A stretch of DNA of 64,000 nt, from assembly GCF_001543895.1 (NCBI RefSeq), contig NZ_JYIJ01000018.1:682001-746000 (forward strand), given 5' to 3'. Within the stretch, counting starts at the first letter, position 1; every line of letters begins with the position of its first letter. This DNA is from Carbonactinospora thermoautotrophica. GTDB lineage: Bacteria; Actinomycetota; Actinomycetes; Streptomycetales; Carbonactinosporaceae. The notes beneath the pieces are model-generated. The model did no database searches and was not told the origin of the DNA. It was given only the letters and a program-made list of their open reading frames with translations. This document shows, in pieces, positions 8,763-17,163 of this stretch. Made by a program: the position numbers and the translations under genes.

Positions 8763-8792
8763 CCCAGGATGCGGGAGGTAGCTGACAGCATG

Positions 8793-8832
8793 CGATCCCC
8801 CGGCAGGATCGACATGCCGGTTGCGGGGATCG
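8793..8832. other. Imperfect hairpin
   Basis: CGATCCCCC and CGGGGATCG form the outer arms (8793-8801 and 8824-8832), with an inner CGGCA/TGCCG stem. It overlaps the start of the xylulokinase relic, so it may be fortuitous. Confidence 0.3.
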
Positions 8833-8960
8833 ACTCGTCGACCCGATCAACCAAAGTCCTTGAGCGGGCGGATCCCGCGCGGGGCGCGGGCGCCACACCC
8901 GGACGGCACGGAGGTCCATCCGGACGCCTGGTGGCGGGCGCTCCCGGCGGCCGTCCCCGA
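8814..8960 (+). pseudogene. xylB: Xylulokinase (FGGY kinase) N-terminal relic
   Basis: From ATG 8814 one frame reads [16 protein letters not shown], the N-terminal phosphate-binding segment of FGGY sugar kinases (usually GIDSSTQSTK). After a shift of frame near 8880 the next reads [20 protein letters not shown], the following conserved segment, ending in [12 protein letters not shown] near 8970. About 60 of roughly 480 residues remain. Together with the adjoining gnd relic and the DeoR regulator it marks a decayed sugar or polyol operon. Confidence 0.65.
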
Positions 8961-9120
8961 CGGTTTCCTGGACGCTGGACGACGCAGGAGACGCCCGAAC
9001 TCAGCGCGTTCTGGCGCCGAGCATGATGACTGCGCTCCACCCGCGGTCTCTGTCCGTGTCGCCTACCCGGCGCAAGCACGCCGCGAGCATTCTGAGCGGA
9101 CCCCGGCGAGTCCTCGCGAG

Positions 9121-9300
9121 TACACGCTGATCGCTGAGGTTCGCGGCGCTCTCCACGCGTCGAAGATCGTGGCGAGGGCTTCGACCGACTCGCTGCGGTT
9201 AGCCGTACGTGGGACGTCGAGCTGAGGGCGCGCTCGCCACGATCTGGCGCGGCGGGTGCATCATGCGCGCGCGGTTTCCGCGACCGAATTCGTGGATCCT
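9121..9300 (+). pseudogene. gnd: 6-phosphogluconate dehydrogenase fragment
   Basis: Near 9127-9180 the translation [13 protein letters not shown] matches DVRRALYASKIVA of the intact gnd at 6634-8061. After a deletion and frame change, GALATIWRGGCIMRARF (about 9227-9277) matches GALATIWRGGCIIRARF. The intervening 30 or so codons are scrambled. It is the decayed C-terminal part of a second long-type gnd. Confidence 0.7.
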
Positions 9301-9361
9301 ACGCTTATGCGCCTCACGTCGACAGCCGCCTCGATGCCGCGGTAAGGGGAACCGCGGCTGT

Positions 9362-10162
9362 TCACTTCGCTTCGGCTGTGGTCTCCTCGCCTGGCGAGGG
9401 TGTCGTGATCGGGGCGCGCACCACATGGTCGCCGTAAGCCTGGGCCGCATCCTCGGGTAGTTCGGCGTCGGTGAGGATGAGGTCGACCTCGTCGAGCGTA
9501 GCGACCTTGGCGAGCGCGCGCTGCCCGAATTTCGAGCTGTCGACAACTACGACAGTGGTATCGCCGGCCGCGATCATGGCGCGCTTCAGCGGTACTTCGA
9601 GGGTGTTGGTATTGGTGATTCCAGCCACCGGGTCGATGGCGTCGGCACCGAGGAACGTCCAGTCGGCGTTGTAGTCCTCGACAAACGAGACCGCACGCTC
9701 ACCCACCAGCGTGAAGACCGAACCGAGCAGCTCACCGCCGGTTACGAGCAGCCGCACGTCGGGCAGCGTCGCGACGAACTTGCCGATGCGCAGGTCATTC
9801 GTGATGACCGTCAGCCGCTTTTTGTGGCGCAGCGCGACCGCGACCTCGTACGTCGTCGAGCCGCTGTCAAGGATCACCGTGTCCCCGTTCCGAACCCGAC
9901 TCGCCGCCGCGACCGCGATCGCGACCTTCTCCTTGACCCGCTCGCTCTTCTTCGTCGCATACGGCACATCGACCGCGCGACCAAGAACCGGGCGTGCACC
10001 ACCATGAGTGCGTTGCACCTGCCCGGTGCGCGCCAGCGCATCCAGATCCCGCCGAATCGTCGAGGTATCGACTCCCAGGCTGGCGGCAAGCTCCTTCGCC
10101 TCGACATAGCCATCGACCAGCAGACGATGGAGGATCTCGCGCTGGCGTGCGCTCGCGTGCAT
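9362..10162 (-). CDS. DeoR/GlpR family transcriptional regulator
   Basis: A 266-residue regulator. The N-terminal helix-turn-helix is the DeoR type: RQREILHRLLVDGYVEAKEL, then LGVDTSTIRRDLDALARTG and RTHGGA. The C-terminal sugar-phosphate sensor domain contains ILDSGSTTYEVA, TVITNDL and VVVVDSSKFGQRA. Such proteins usually repress sugar or polyol catabolic operons and respond to a phosphorylated sugar. ATG 10162 was chosen because the HTH begins directly after it. Three copies of a TGCACGGTWCC element upstream may be its own operator. Its likely target operon survives only as relics at 8814-9300. Confidence 0.9.
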   Translation of the reverse strand: MHASARQREILHRLLVDGYVEAKELAASLGVDTSTIRRDLDALARTGQVQRTHGGARPVLGRAVDVPYATKKSERVKEKVAIAVAAASRVRNGDTVILDSGSTTYEVAVALRHKKRLTVITNDLRIGKFVATLPDVRLLVTGGELLGSVFTLVGERAVSFVEDYNADWTFLGADAIDPVAGITNTNTLEVPLKRAMIAAGDTTVVVVDSSKFGQRALAKVATLDEVDLILTDAELPEDAAQAYGDHVVRAPITTPSPGEETTAEAK

Positions 10163-10184
10163 CCGCGACCTCCCAACCACCTGG

Positions 10185-10218
10185 TGCACGGTACCTCCCA
10201 ACCCTGGTGCACGGTTCC
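10185..10218. promoter_or_regulatory. Direct repeats in DeoR promoter (operator candidate)
   Basis: TGCACGGTACC (10185-10195) and TGCACGGTTCC (10208-10218) repeat at 23 bp, inside a longer shared CTGGTGCACGGT. An inverted copy, GGTACCGTGCA, lies at 10295-10305. The set is 20-145 bp upstream of the DeoR start, a place expected for autoregulation. Confidence 0.45.
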
Positions 10219-10294
10219 GTGCCCCAGTCTGCGTCATGTCCCCAGGCTGCGCACACCTGCCGCGCTATCGCGTGATTCCGGCCATATAGTGCGT

Positions 10295-10305
10295 GGTACC
10301 GTGCA
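10295..10305. promoter_or_regulatory. Third, inverted copy of the DeoR-region element
   Basis: GGTACCGTGCA is the reverse complement of TGCACGGTACC at 10185-10195. Confidence 0.35.
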
Positions 10306-10460
10306 AGCGGCCGCGTGACCTGCGGCGAGAGCGGGGTGCAGCCGCTAGTCCATGCGGCGGCAGGTCGTGCGGCGTCCACCGCGAAGTCCGGCACCCAGTC
10401 GGCCGAACAGTGATCGGCGAGCAGACCACGCAGCCTCTGCGTCGAGCACGAGGACCGGGA

Positions 10461-10545
10461 GATCAAGCGTGGCTGGATCACGTCGAGGCCCGCTCCTGGC
10501 GCGGCTGGCACCACCACCCAGGTCACCACACGTGTTCTTGACCTC
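10461..10545 (+). mobile_element. IS701-type transposase C-terminal relic
   Basis: The translation AWLDHVEARSWRGWHHH near 10473-10520 resembles the conserved LDHYEVRSWRGWYRH segment near the C-terminus of IS701-family transposases. The rest of the gene is not recognisable. The surrounding bases 10310-10700 hold no other gene that I can support. Confidence 0.5.
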
Positions 10546-10703
10546 GCGGCAGCTGAACCCAAAAGCCGACACGCCGGTCTGAGCACCCGGTTCTGAACGC
10601 ACCGCAAGGCCTGATCGGCTGCTGGACCGGCACCTGCCACCGCCTCGACGACGCCGACGCACCCGACATCCAACCCCGACTTAGTACGGTGACTCCGGCG
10701 TGA

Positions 10704-10759
10704 ACCGTGCGCGAAAGCGGGAAGCCAGGCTCACCTGACCTCCCGCTTTCGCGCACGGT
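10704..10759 (-). terminator. Perfect 19-bp hairpin downstream of pckA
   Basis: ACCGTGCGCGAAAGCGGGA (10704-10722) pairs fully with TCCCGCTTTCGCGCACGGT (10741-10759), loop 18 bases. It lies 10 bases beyond the pckA stop and is a strong terminator candidate for that gene. Confidence 0.75.
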
Positions 10760-10768
10760 CATGGAGAC

Positions 10769-12316
10769 TCAGCCGAGAGAGTCGACCACGCCGTCGATGA
10801 GACCGACGTGCTGCTTCATGTACTCCCGGCGCTCGGCCTTGAGCTTGGCCACAAGCTCGGCGTACTCGTCCGCGCGGCCTTGCTTCTCGTACAGCTTGCG
10901 CGGTTGCAGCAGGTCCGGGTCGTCGAAGTCGGGCACGGAGGTGGCGACGAGGTAGCCGAAGTCGGGATCCTCTTCCCACTCGATCGTACCCTCCGCGATC
11001 GCCTTCACGATCGCGGAGGTGTGCGGGATTTTGACTTTCTTCGATCGCTCGTCGTCCTCGCCGCCGCCGACCCGGCCGGTGTTGAGGACGTAGACCTGAA
11101 AGTCGTAGTCCATCGAGTCGATCATCTCGCCGAGCCGGTTGCCCTGCTGGTAGTCGTGACCCATGAAGAACGGGTTGGTGCCGGGCACGCGGAGGAACTT
11201 GCCGGCCTCGGCCTTGCCGCCGGCCGAGGTGCCCTTGGTCTCGCCAAGCATGTAGTAGGCGATCGCCTGCTCCTTGCTCGCCATCTTCGCGACCGCCGGG
11301 ATGATCGACTCGTTGCGGTTGAGGATGAGCAGGAAGTGGGCCTTGCCGAGCTTGCGCGGGTCGAAGTGCGGGATCTCGGCCAGCGAGAAGGTGCCGCGCC
11401 CGTTGGCGGTGTAGGAGTCGTCGAAGAAGTCGACCTTGCCGTTGCCGTCGACTGCGACGTTCTCCAGCCACGCCGACGGCTTGGTCAGCGCGCCGTAGAT
11501 CGTGGGCTCGTACTTCGGGTCGAGCCCGTATGTCTTCGCGAAGCAGCCGTTCTCCGTGGAGTAGGTGTCACCCCCGGCGACTAGGGCGACGATGTCGTCC
11601 TGCACCGGGAGCGAGTTGTTCTGCCGGGTGAAGGTGGTCGTGGTCTTGCCGGTGCCTGACAGGCCCACGATCAGTGCGACCTTGTCGCCGCCCGCCGTAG
11701 GGATCACCTTGGCGCCGGCGTGCATGGCGAGGGCGCCCTGCTGGTACACCCACTCCATCCACATGCGCAGGCCGCCCATCTTCGATTCGCCGAAGTAGTC
11801 GATGTTGAAGACGCGGGTGACCCAGTTGTCGAGGTCGATGGTGACCAGCCGGTCGTCCGGGTAGTTCCCGGGCGCGGGGCAGTTGGGCGTGTAGATGACG
11901 GTGAGGGCGTCCTCCTCACGCCAGTCGGCGTCCTTCGGGTAGTACAGCTGCTGCTGCATCGCCGGGATGTTGGCGTTAGCGCGCTCGATGTAGACCCGCG
12001 CTGGCCGCTTCAACGGCGAGTTCTCCGGGCCGATGTACCCCTCGACGAGGATCATGTCCTTGTCGGCGATGTACTCCTCCTGGGCACGAGCGACCGCCTC
12101 GTACTCGGAACGCGGCATCGTCTGCTTGGTCGTCCGGCTCGGGTCGTCGGTCACGATGAACGTCGAACCGGCGGAGCGGGCCGTGACCCGTGCCTTGACG
12201 TTGTAGTTGCCGAACTCGGTGAGCTGGGCGTTCGGCATCTTCGCGACGTACCGCTTGAGCTCGTCCTGGCTGGGATTCGCGATAACCGACTTGGCCTTCG
12301 GAAGTTCGATCGCCAT
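10769..12316 (-). CDS. pckA: Phosphoenolpyruvate carboxykinase (ATP-type family)
   Basis: A 515-residue member of the PEPCK_ATP family, which converts oxaloacetate and ATP to PEP and CO2. The kinase P-loop VGLSGTGKTTT is near residues 217-227, the kinase-2 region reads QDDIVAL, and YFGESKMGG and MHAGAKV sit where the E. coli enzyme has WYGGEMKKG and MHCSANV. NGRGTFSL and VLNTGRVGGG match the substrate and adenine loops. It is divergent from E. coli PckA, so activity is inferred. ATG 12316 has AAAGGA upstream. It diverges from an aldehyde dehydrogenase gene across a region with LacI-type sites. Most actinobacteria use the GTP enzyme instead. Confidence 0.8.
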   Translation of the reverse strand: MAIELPKAKSVIANPSQDELKRYVAKMPNAQLTEFGNYNVKARVTARSAGSTFIVTDDPSRTTKQTMPRSEYEAVARAQEEYIADKDMILVEGYIGPENSPLKRPARVYIERANANIPAMQQQLYYPKDADWREEDALTVIYTPNCPAPGNYPDDRLVTIDLDNWVTRVFNIDYFGESKMGGLRMWMEWVYQQGALAMHAGAKVIPTAGGDKVALIVGLSGTGKTTTTFTRQNNSLPVQDDIVALVAGGDTYSTENGCFAKTYGLDPKYEPTIYGALTKPSAWLENVAVDGNGKVDFFDDSYTANGRGTFSLAEIPHFDPRKLGKAHFLLILNRNESIIPAVAKMASKEQAIAYYMLGETKGTSAGGKAEAGKFLRVPGTNPFFMGHDYQQGNRLGEMIDSMDYDFQVYVLNTGRVGGGEDDERSKKVKIPHTSAIVKAIAEGTIEWEEDPDFGYLVATSVPDFDDPDLLQPRKLYEKQGRADEYAELVAKLKAERREYMKQHVGLIDGVVDSLG

Positions 12317-12425
12317 GCGAGGCAGATCCTTTCGCTTCGGCTGATAGCGCCCGGCGGCAGCTCGTGGTCCTGGCCGCCTCGCGCGCAGAGCAGGCACCGC
12401 GTGTGCCGGGACACGCCGAGTGTAT

Positions 12426-12435
12426 GAAACGCTTC
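12426..12435. promoter_or_regulatory. LacI-type operator candidate before pckA
   Basis: GAAACGCTTC, a near-symmetric site of the LacI pattern with a central CG, followed by TCGAAGC. Confidence 0.4.
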
Positions 12436-12593
12436 TCGAAGCACCGTGACGCCGCCGATCGGGAACGATATGTGTTTCAAAACATGCCCGTCAACCCAGG
12501 TAGTACGGCTAATAGCCTAGGCGACTCGGGCTATCGAGCTGGTGCCGCGCGTCGCGACATGGGGTTCCTTGACCCTCGTCAGGGGCAGTGACA

Positions 12594-12606
12594 TGATACG
12601 TTTCTA
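12594..12606. promoter_or_regulatory. LacI-type operator candidate (exact copy of the lacI promoter site)
   Basis: TGATACGTTTCTA is the exact reverse complement of TAGAAACGTATCA at 22500-22512, in front of the GATase1-like/lacI operon. It lies about 230 bp upstream of the aldehyde dehydrogenase. Confidence 0.6.
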
Positions 12607-12839
12607 CCGTCAGTGCACACGTTCCTACGTCTCGTTCCTCGGAGCGCTCCCCGGCTAGTGGCAGGCGTGCGGATCGACGATCCGGCACGCGCCGAGAGTC
12701 GGCATCCGGTGGTGCTGCGAGGAGCAGCGGGCGGGGGATCACCCGCGTTCGGGCTGTGTCCGCGCGTGCGGGCGCTGGGCGCGGGTCGCACGCCGCTCGT
12801 CACCAGGCGAGCCGAGCTTCGCCGTATGGAGGTCACTCA

Positions 12840-14321
12840 ATGAGTAACACCGTGCTTCCCGTCACCGAGACCCCCCGGCTCCCTGACGGCCCGCGCGGGC
12901 TGCTGATCGACGGTGCCTTTGTCGACGCTGCCGACGGCGCCACGATGTCCGTCTACAACCCCGCGACTGGTGAGGTTCAGGCGGAGGTCGCTGTCGCCGG
13001 CCAGGAGGACGTCGATCGCGCAGTGCGCGCCGCCCGCCGTGCGTTCGAGGAGGGACCGTGGCGCGACTTCACCCCATCGGCACGAGGCAAGGTGCTGTGG
13101 CGTCTGGCCGACTTGGTGGAGGAGCACGCGGAGGAGCTTGCGTTGATCGAGACACTCGACAACGGCAAGCCGCTGGCCGAGTCGCGCGGCGACATCGCCT
13201 TTTCGGTGGAAGTCTTCCGTTACTACGCGGGGGCGGCGACCAGGATCGAGGGACGCACCGTCACGCCGTCGATCCCCGGGCATTGGCACGCGTACACGCG
13301 GCGTGAGCCTGTCGGCGTGGTGGGCCAGATCATCCCCTGGAATTTCCCACTGATGATGGCCTCGTGGAAGCTCGCCCCCGCGCTGGCCGTCGGGTGCACC
13401 GTGGTGCTCAAGCCGGCCGAGCAGACGCCGTTGTCGGCACTGCGGCTGGGTGAGCTCCTCCTGGAAGCGGGACTGCCGCCCGGTGTGGTGAACATCGTCA
13501 ACGGTGTCGGCGCGGTGACCGGCGCGGCGATCGCCGCACACGACGGTGTGGACAAGGTGGCGTTCACCGGGTCTGCCGAGACCGGGCGAGCGATCGTGCA
13601 GGCGGCCATGGGCAACCTCAAGAAGGTGAGCCTGGAGCTCGGCGGCAAGTCGCCGAACATCGTCTTCGCTGACGCTGACTTGGAGGCGGCCACGGCAGGC
13701 GCGGCGGCTGCGATCTTCAGCCACATGGGTGAGGTCTGCATCGCGGGCTCGCGTCTGTACGTGCAGCAGGACGTGTTCGACGACGTCGTCAACGGTGTCG
13801 CGGAACAGGCCCGGCGGCTGCGTATCGGCCCGGGCACGGATCCGAACACCCAGCTCGGCCCGCTGGTTTCGGAGGACCAACTGCGGCGGGTCACTGGCTA
13901 CATCGAGGACGGGCTTCGCAGCGGTGCGCGTGCGCTCACCGGCGGTGGCCGCTGCGGCGATCGAGGCTACTTCGTCGAGCCGACCGTTCTGGTGGATGTG
14001 GAGGCCAACGCGCGAGTGGTGCGTGAAGAGATCTTCGGCCCCGTGCTCGTAGCGCGGCCCTTCAAGGACCCGGCCGAGCTGGCGCGCGAGGCCAACGACA
14101 CCCGGTACGGCCTCGCCGCGGGTGTGTGGACGAGGGATCTGTCCAAGGCGCACCGTGCGGCGGCTGCGCTGCAGGCCGGAATGGTCTTCGTCAACAGCTA
14201 CGGAGCCATCGACCCCAGCTTGCCGTTCGGCGGGTACAAGGAATCCGGCTGGGGACGTGAGCTCGGCCCCGATGCGCTGGATCTCTACACGGAGACGAAG
14301 ACCGTGGTGGTCGCGCTGTGA
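12840..14321 (+). CDS. Aldehyde dehydrogenase family protein
   Basis: A 493-residue NAD(P)+-dependent aldehyde dehydrogenase. The oxyanion Asn is in IIPWNFPLMM, the general base Glu is E266 in LELGGKSPN, and the nucleophile is C300 in GEVCIAGSRL. EEIFGPVL and PFGGYKESGWGRELG complete the family pattern. It is closest in style to betaine/phenylacetaldehyde-type ALDHs. GGAGG precedes ATG 12840. A LacI-type site upstream and the divergent pckA suggest a catabolic role feeding the TCA cycle. The substrate is not identifiable. Confidence 0.92.
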   Translation: MSNTVLPVTETPRLPDGPRGLLIDGAFVDAADGATMSVYNPATGEVQAEVAVAGQEDVDRAVRAARRAFEEGPWRDFTPSARGKVLWRLADLVEEHAEELALIETLDNGKPLAESRGDIAFSVEVFRYYAGAATRIEGRTVTPSIPGHWHAYTRREPVGVVGQIIPWNFPLMMASWKLAPALAVGCTVVLKPAEQTPLSALRLGELLLEAGLPPGVVNIVNGVGAVTGAAIAAHDGVDKVAFTGSAETGRAIVQAAMGNLKKVSLELGGKSPNIVFADADLEAATAGAAAAIFSHMGEVCIAGSRLYVQQDVFDDVVNGVAEQARRLRIGPGTDPNTQLGPLVSEDQLRRVTGYIEDGLRSGARALTGGGRCGDRGYFVEPTVLVDVEANARVVREEIFGPVLVARPFKDPAELAREANDTRYGLAAGVWTRDLSKAHRAAAALQAGMVFVNSYGAIDPSLPFGGYKESGWGRELGPDALDLYTETKTVVVAL

Positions 14322-14357
14322 TGCTGAGGTTCGATTAGCCTCACCGGTTGAGCTTCC

Positions 14358-14395
14358 ACCTTGGCGGGCCCGGCGGGAGCCGGGCCCGCCAAGGT
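14358..14395. terminator. Bidirectional hairpin terminator
   Basis: ACCTTGGCGGGCCCG (14358-14372) pairs perfectly with CGGGCCCGCCAAGGT (14381-14395), loop 8. It lies between the convergent aldehyde dehydrogenase and nucleoside hydrolase genes and can serve both. Confidence 0.85.
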
Positions 14396-14401
14396 GTTCG
14401 G

Positions 14402-15352
14402 TCAGGCTCCTGCGGCGACGCGGGCGAGTATCATCTCGCGAAACCGCTCGACGTCCAGGTCGACGGCTATCTGCGTGCGCGTGGTGGCATGAGGGGCATC
14501 GCCATTGCCGGCCGCAGGCGACCTGGTGAAAGAGCACACGGTCTGCCCCCGCCCGATACCGAAGCCGGTGTCGACCTCGATCAACGCGGGACGAGTTCGA
14601 ATCAACGTCGGATCGATGATCGCCGCGATCGCGACCACGTCGTGTAGCGGCCATCCGTCAGGACCGCGGTCGGCGTAGCCGGCAATCATCTCCGCGAGCA
14701 AACCACCACGGTCTGAGCCTGCGCGCAGCGCGGCCAGCCCGCGCTCGTCGATCGTCGCCTTCTGCGTCACGTCGAGTCCGATGAGGCAAATGTCCAGGTC
14801 TGAACCGGTGAGCACGCGATGCGCAGCCTCCGGGTCTGCCCAGATATTGAACTCCGCCACTGGCGTTATGTTGCCCTGGCCAACAGCACCGCCCATCACC
14901 ACGAGCCGGTCAATCCGGTCGATCAGCTCCGGATGCAGGGCGACGAAGAGCGCGATGTTGGTGAGCGGGCCGATCGCTGCGATCGTCACCGATCGGGTCT
15001 GGGCTTCGCGAAGGAGGCTGGCGAGGAAGTACACCGCGTGTTCCGCCCGGGGCGGGGTCGCACTGGGGGGCAAGTCGACGCCGCCCAGCCCGTTGCTGCC
15101 GTGGACGGGCGGGTGCGCCCTCGGGACGCGGACTAGGGCACGTGCGGCGCCACGAGCGACTGGGACATCCTCGCGGCCGAAGGCTCGCAGTATCCGGAGA
15201 GCATTGTTCGTCGTGAGCTCGACCGGCACGTTTCCGGCCACGGTCGTCACCGCGCGTAGATCGATCTCGGGACTGCCGATGGCTAGCGCCAGAGATACCG
15301 CATCGTCGATTCCCGGGTCACAGTCGATCACCAGTCGTGTAGGCGTAGCCAT
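14402..15352 (-). CDS. Ribonucleoside hydrolase (inosine-uridine hydrolase family)
   Basis: A 316-residue nucleoside N-ribohydrolase that releases the base and free ribose. The Ca2+-binding Asp cluster DCDPGIDDA starts at residue 10, VMGGAV and EFNIWADPEAA mark the active site, and GWPLHDVVAI carries the C-terminal His-Asp pair. Base preference cannot be read from sequence. Released ribose would be a substrate for the ribokinase at 18133. It diverges from a cupin gene across a region with two LacI-type sites. Confidence 0.92.
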   Translation of the reverse strand: MATPTRLVIDCDPGIDDAVSLALAIGSPEIDLRAVTTVAGNVPVELTTNNALRILRAFGREDVPVARGAARALVRVPRAHPPVHGSNGLGGVDLPPSATPPRAEHAVYFLASLLREAQTRSVTIAAIGPLTNIALFVALHPELIDRIDRLVVMGGAVGQGNITPVAEFNIWADPEAAHRVLTGSDLDICLIGLDVTQKATIDERGLAALRAGSDRGGLLAEMIAGYADRGPDGWPLHDVVAIAAIIDPTLIRTRPALIEVDTGFGIGRGQTVCSFTRSPAAGNGDAPHATTRTQIAVDLDVERFREMILARVAAGA

Positions 15353-15673
15353 TGAGTCTCCTCTCAGTCCGTCCGTGCGACGTCCGAGCCGGCTTGCCGA
15401 CTATGTTCGAAGCAGCCATGCGACCTCGGGAACGAGCCGACTGCGCTGACCACGACGGGCAGTCCAACTCGCGGCGTCGGAGCTGGGCTCTCGAGATCGT
15501 CTGATCGGCCAGTGTGCCAAGCAGCTCGAGCCTCATGTGGTAGCTCAGCCGCTGAGCCAGGACGATGCTGATCGCGGGCGTATGAGAGCGAATCGCGGTC
15601 TGGTAACAGTTCACGGCACCCTTTCGGTGGGCTGGCTCGACAGGGTTGACGGGCTCGTTCGTAGCCCCTAGAT

Positions 15674-15686
15674 TAGAAACGAATCA
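15674..15686. promoter_or_regulatory. LacI-type operator candidate
   Basis: TAGAAACGAATCA differs at one base from the site at 22500-22512. Confidence 0.55.
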
Positions 15687-15732
15687 AGTACTGCGCAACG
15701 GGCTACATCTCGCATGAGATGGGAGTATAAGA

Positions 15733-15742
15733 GAAACGTTTC
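15733..15742. promoter_or_regulatory. Perfect LacI-type palindrome
   Basis: GAAACGTTTC is fully symmetric with a central CG, the classical core of LacI/GalR operators. It lies 59 bp from the site at 15674. Confidence 0.6.
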
Positions 15743-15876
15743 GATCCGAGAGTGACACCGTCAGGGAGCCTAACTGGGTACGGTGACGCGGCATGCCGCG
15801 TGACGGCCTCGGGCGAGTGTTGACCTGGACCGAATGAGACGGAACAGGTCCTTCAATTCACGAAGGGAAAAAGCAG

Positions 15877-16344
15877 ATGTCCGGCTACGATCCGACAGCT
15901 CCGAAGACGCGGCGTTATCCTCGTGTGACCACCATGGACAATATCTTGTCGATGCCGCGTCTGGAGTTCAAAAAGGGCATTGACACCGCTATCTTCCTGT
16001 CCCGAGAGCTCGATGACGCCCGGTACTTCCGTCAGGGCGTGTGCTTCCAGGAGCCCGATCACGAACCGTACCAGTGGGATCAGACGAACTTCGACGAGAC
16101 GCACTGGGTCCTCAAAGGGAAGGTTCGCCTCCGCGTGCGTGATGCGAAGGGTCGCGAGGTGGTGCTCGAGGCCAAGGAGGGCGAGCACATCTATCTGCCG
16201 GCCGGATACACCTACACCTTGGAGCCGACGGGCGTTGAAACCGCTTTCCTGTGGACGAGTGGCCCTTCGCCGCGAGTCGGCCTCTTCGAGGCGCCTGACT
16301 ACAGCAAGCAGCTCCTGGCGCTGAGGAAGGAAGCGGAAGCGTGA
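15877..16344 (+). CDS. Cupin domain protein (EutQ-like)
   Basis: A 155-residue single-cupin protein. The core reads DETHWVLKGKVRLRVRDAKG, then LEAKEGEHIYLPAGYTYTL, the two beta-barrel motifs; the metal ligands appear reduced (Glu, His) compared with dioxygenases. It resembles EutQ-type or ethanolamine-utilisation cupins. It could be a sugar isomerase-like or small-molecule binding protein. The ATG follows GAAGGGA. Its 3' end is partly duplicated (16343-16379). It is 64 bp upstream of a flavin-binding gene, probably in one operon under LacI-type control. Confidence 0.75.
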   Translation: MSGYDPTAPKTRRYPRVTTMDNILSMPRLEFKKGIDTAIFLSRELDDARYFRQGVCFQEPDHEPYQWDQTNFDETHWVLKGKVRLRVRDAKGREVVLEAKEGEHIYLPAGYTYTLEPTGVETAFLWTSGPSPRVGLFEAPDYSKQLLALRKEAEA

Positions 16345-16379
16345 GTCGGCCTCTTCGAGGCGCCTGACTACAGCAAGCA
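16274..16379 (+). repeat. Direct 37-bp repeat at the cupin gene end
   Basis: The 37 bases at 16274-16310 recur exactly at 16343-16379 with a 69-bp offset. The first copy is coding (near the cupin C-terminus, after SPR), and the second spans the stop and the leader of the next gene. It is a partial tandem duplication. Confidence 0.9.
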
Positions 16380-16408
16380 ACCCCAGTTACTTGAGGAAGT
16401 GAGAGAGC

Positions 16409-16939
16409 ATGGCTGCCGAAAAGCCAAGTGCGAGCGTGGTAGCACCGCTGCGCGGTGAGAAGCGGTGGGCTTACCTGACCCGTGCCAAGACTATTCGCGT
16501 GGCGAGCGTGAATGAGGACGGGACGATCTATCTGACGCCCTTGTGGTTCGTGGTCGATAACCAGCGAATCTACATTCCCCTGGACGCCGGCAGCCGCCAT
16601 GGCGCGAACGTCGAAGCCGGGCGTCCACTCTCGGCGCTGGTCGATGCCGGCGATGAATATGCCACCGTCAGTGGCGTACGGATCATCGGTTCATTGCGGC
16701 CAGTGGACGATGCCGAACTCGCCAACCGGCTGGAGGAGCTGGTCTTCGAGAAGTACTTCCACGTGGGGCACCCGTACGCGGAAAGCTACTTCGAATTCCG
16801 TGAGTTCGCTGGCGGTCGGTTCTTCGAGCTTGTCCCTGACAAGATGATTGGGTGGGACTCTCGCGAGACCACGATCGTGCAGGTGCCTGAGAGCCGCGTC
16901 CTCCCGGACTTCGTCCAAGACCGGATCTTGCCGTCTTGA
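16409..16939 (+). CDS. Pyridoxamine 5'-phosphate oxidase-like flavin-binding protein
   Basis: A 176-residue split-barrel protein of the PNPOx/flavin-deazaflavin oxidoreductase superfamily. RAKTIRVASVNEDGTIYLTPLWFVVD at the N-terminus and GRPLSALVDAGDEYATVSGVRIIG are the typical flavin-binding strands. Members bind FMN, F420 or heme; given the F420 genes in this window an F420 enzyme is possible. ATG 16409 has GAGGAAG 12-18 bases upstream. It follows the cupin on the same strand. Confidence 0.75.
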   Translation: MAAEKPSASVVAPLRGEKRWAYLTRAKTIRVASVNEDGTIYLTPLWFVVDNQRIYIPLDAGSRHGANVEAGRPLSALVDAGDEYATVSGVRIIGSLRPVDDAELANRLEELVFEKYFHVGHPYAESYFEFREFAGGRFFELVPDKMIGWDSRETTIVQVPESRVLPDFVQDRILPS

Positions 16940-17089
16940 CGCCCGGGTCTCGCCCCGGCTGAACACGGTACCCGCTTGTTTGCGTGGCAGTCCGTTGCAG
17001 CGCGTCTGAGTGGTGGCGTCAGGTCACCCCGATGCGTGCCGTTGGTTAGTTTCCATCATCGTTGCCGGACACGGCGAAACTAGCCTGGA

Positions 17090-17104
17090 TTTCACGCGTT
17101 TCTC
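17090..17104. promoter_or_regulatory. Weak LacI-type site before GATase1-like copy 1
   Basis: TTTCACGCGTTTCTC contains GAAACGCG on the reverse strand. It is the only similar element upstream of copy 1, whose leader otherwise differs from that of copy 2. Confidence 0.3.
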
Positions 17105-17163
17105 TGATCAGACGTCGGGCGTGTTTGATGCCCCGCCCAGGGATTTCCGTGTCACGTAGTTGG

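Larger units (their letters stand above)
12317..12839. other. Divergent control region pckA / aldehyde dehydrogenase
   Basis: This 523-bp gap has no supported gene. It holds two LacI-type sites: GAAACGCTTC at 12426-12435, 110 bp before pckA, and the exact 13-mer at 12594-12606. Bases 12610-12839 hold nothing else that I can recognise except the AUGGAGGU ribosome-binding region before 12840. Confidence 0.5.
15353..15876. other. Divergent control region nucleoside hydrolase / cupin
   Basis: This 524-bp gap holds no supported gene. It contains LacI-type sites at 15674-15686 and 15733-15742 and, between them, the inverted repeat CATCTC-GCAT-GAGATG at 15706-15721. The sequence around 15670-15760 is markedly AT-richer than the surroundings, as expected of a promoter. 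Confidence 0.5.
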
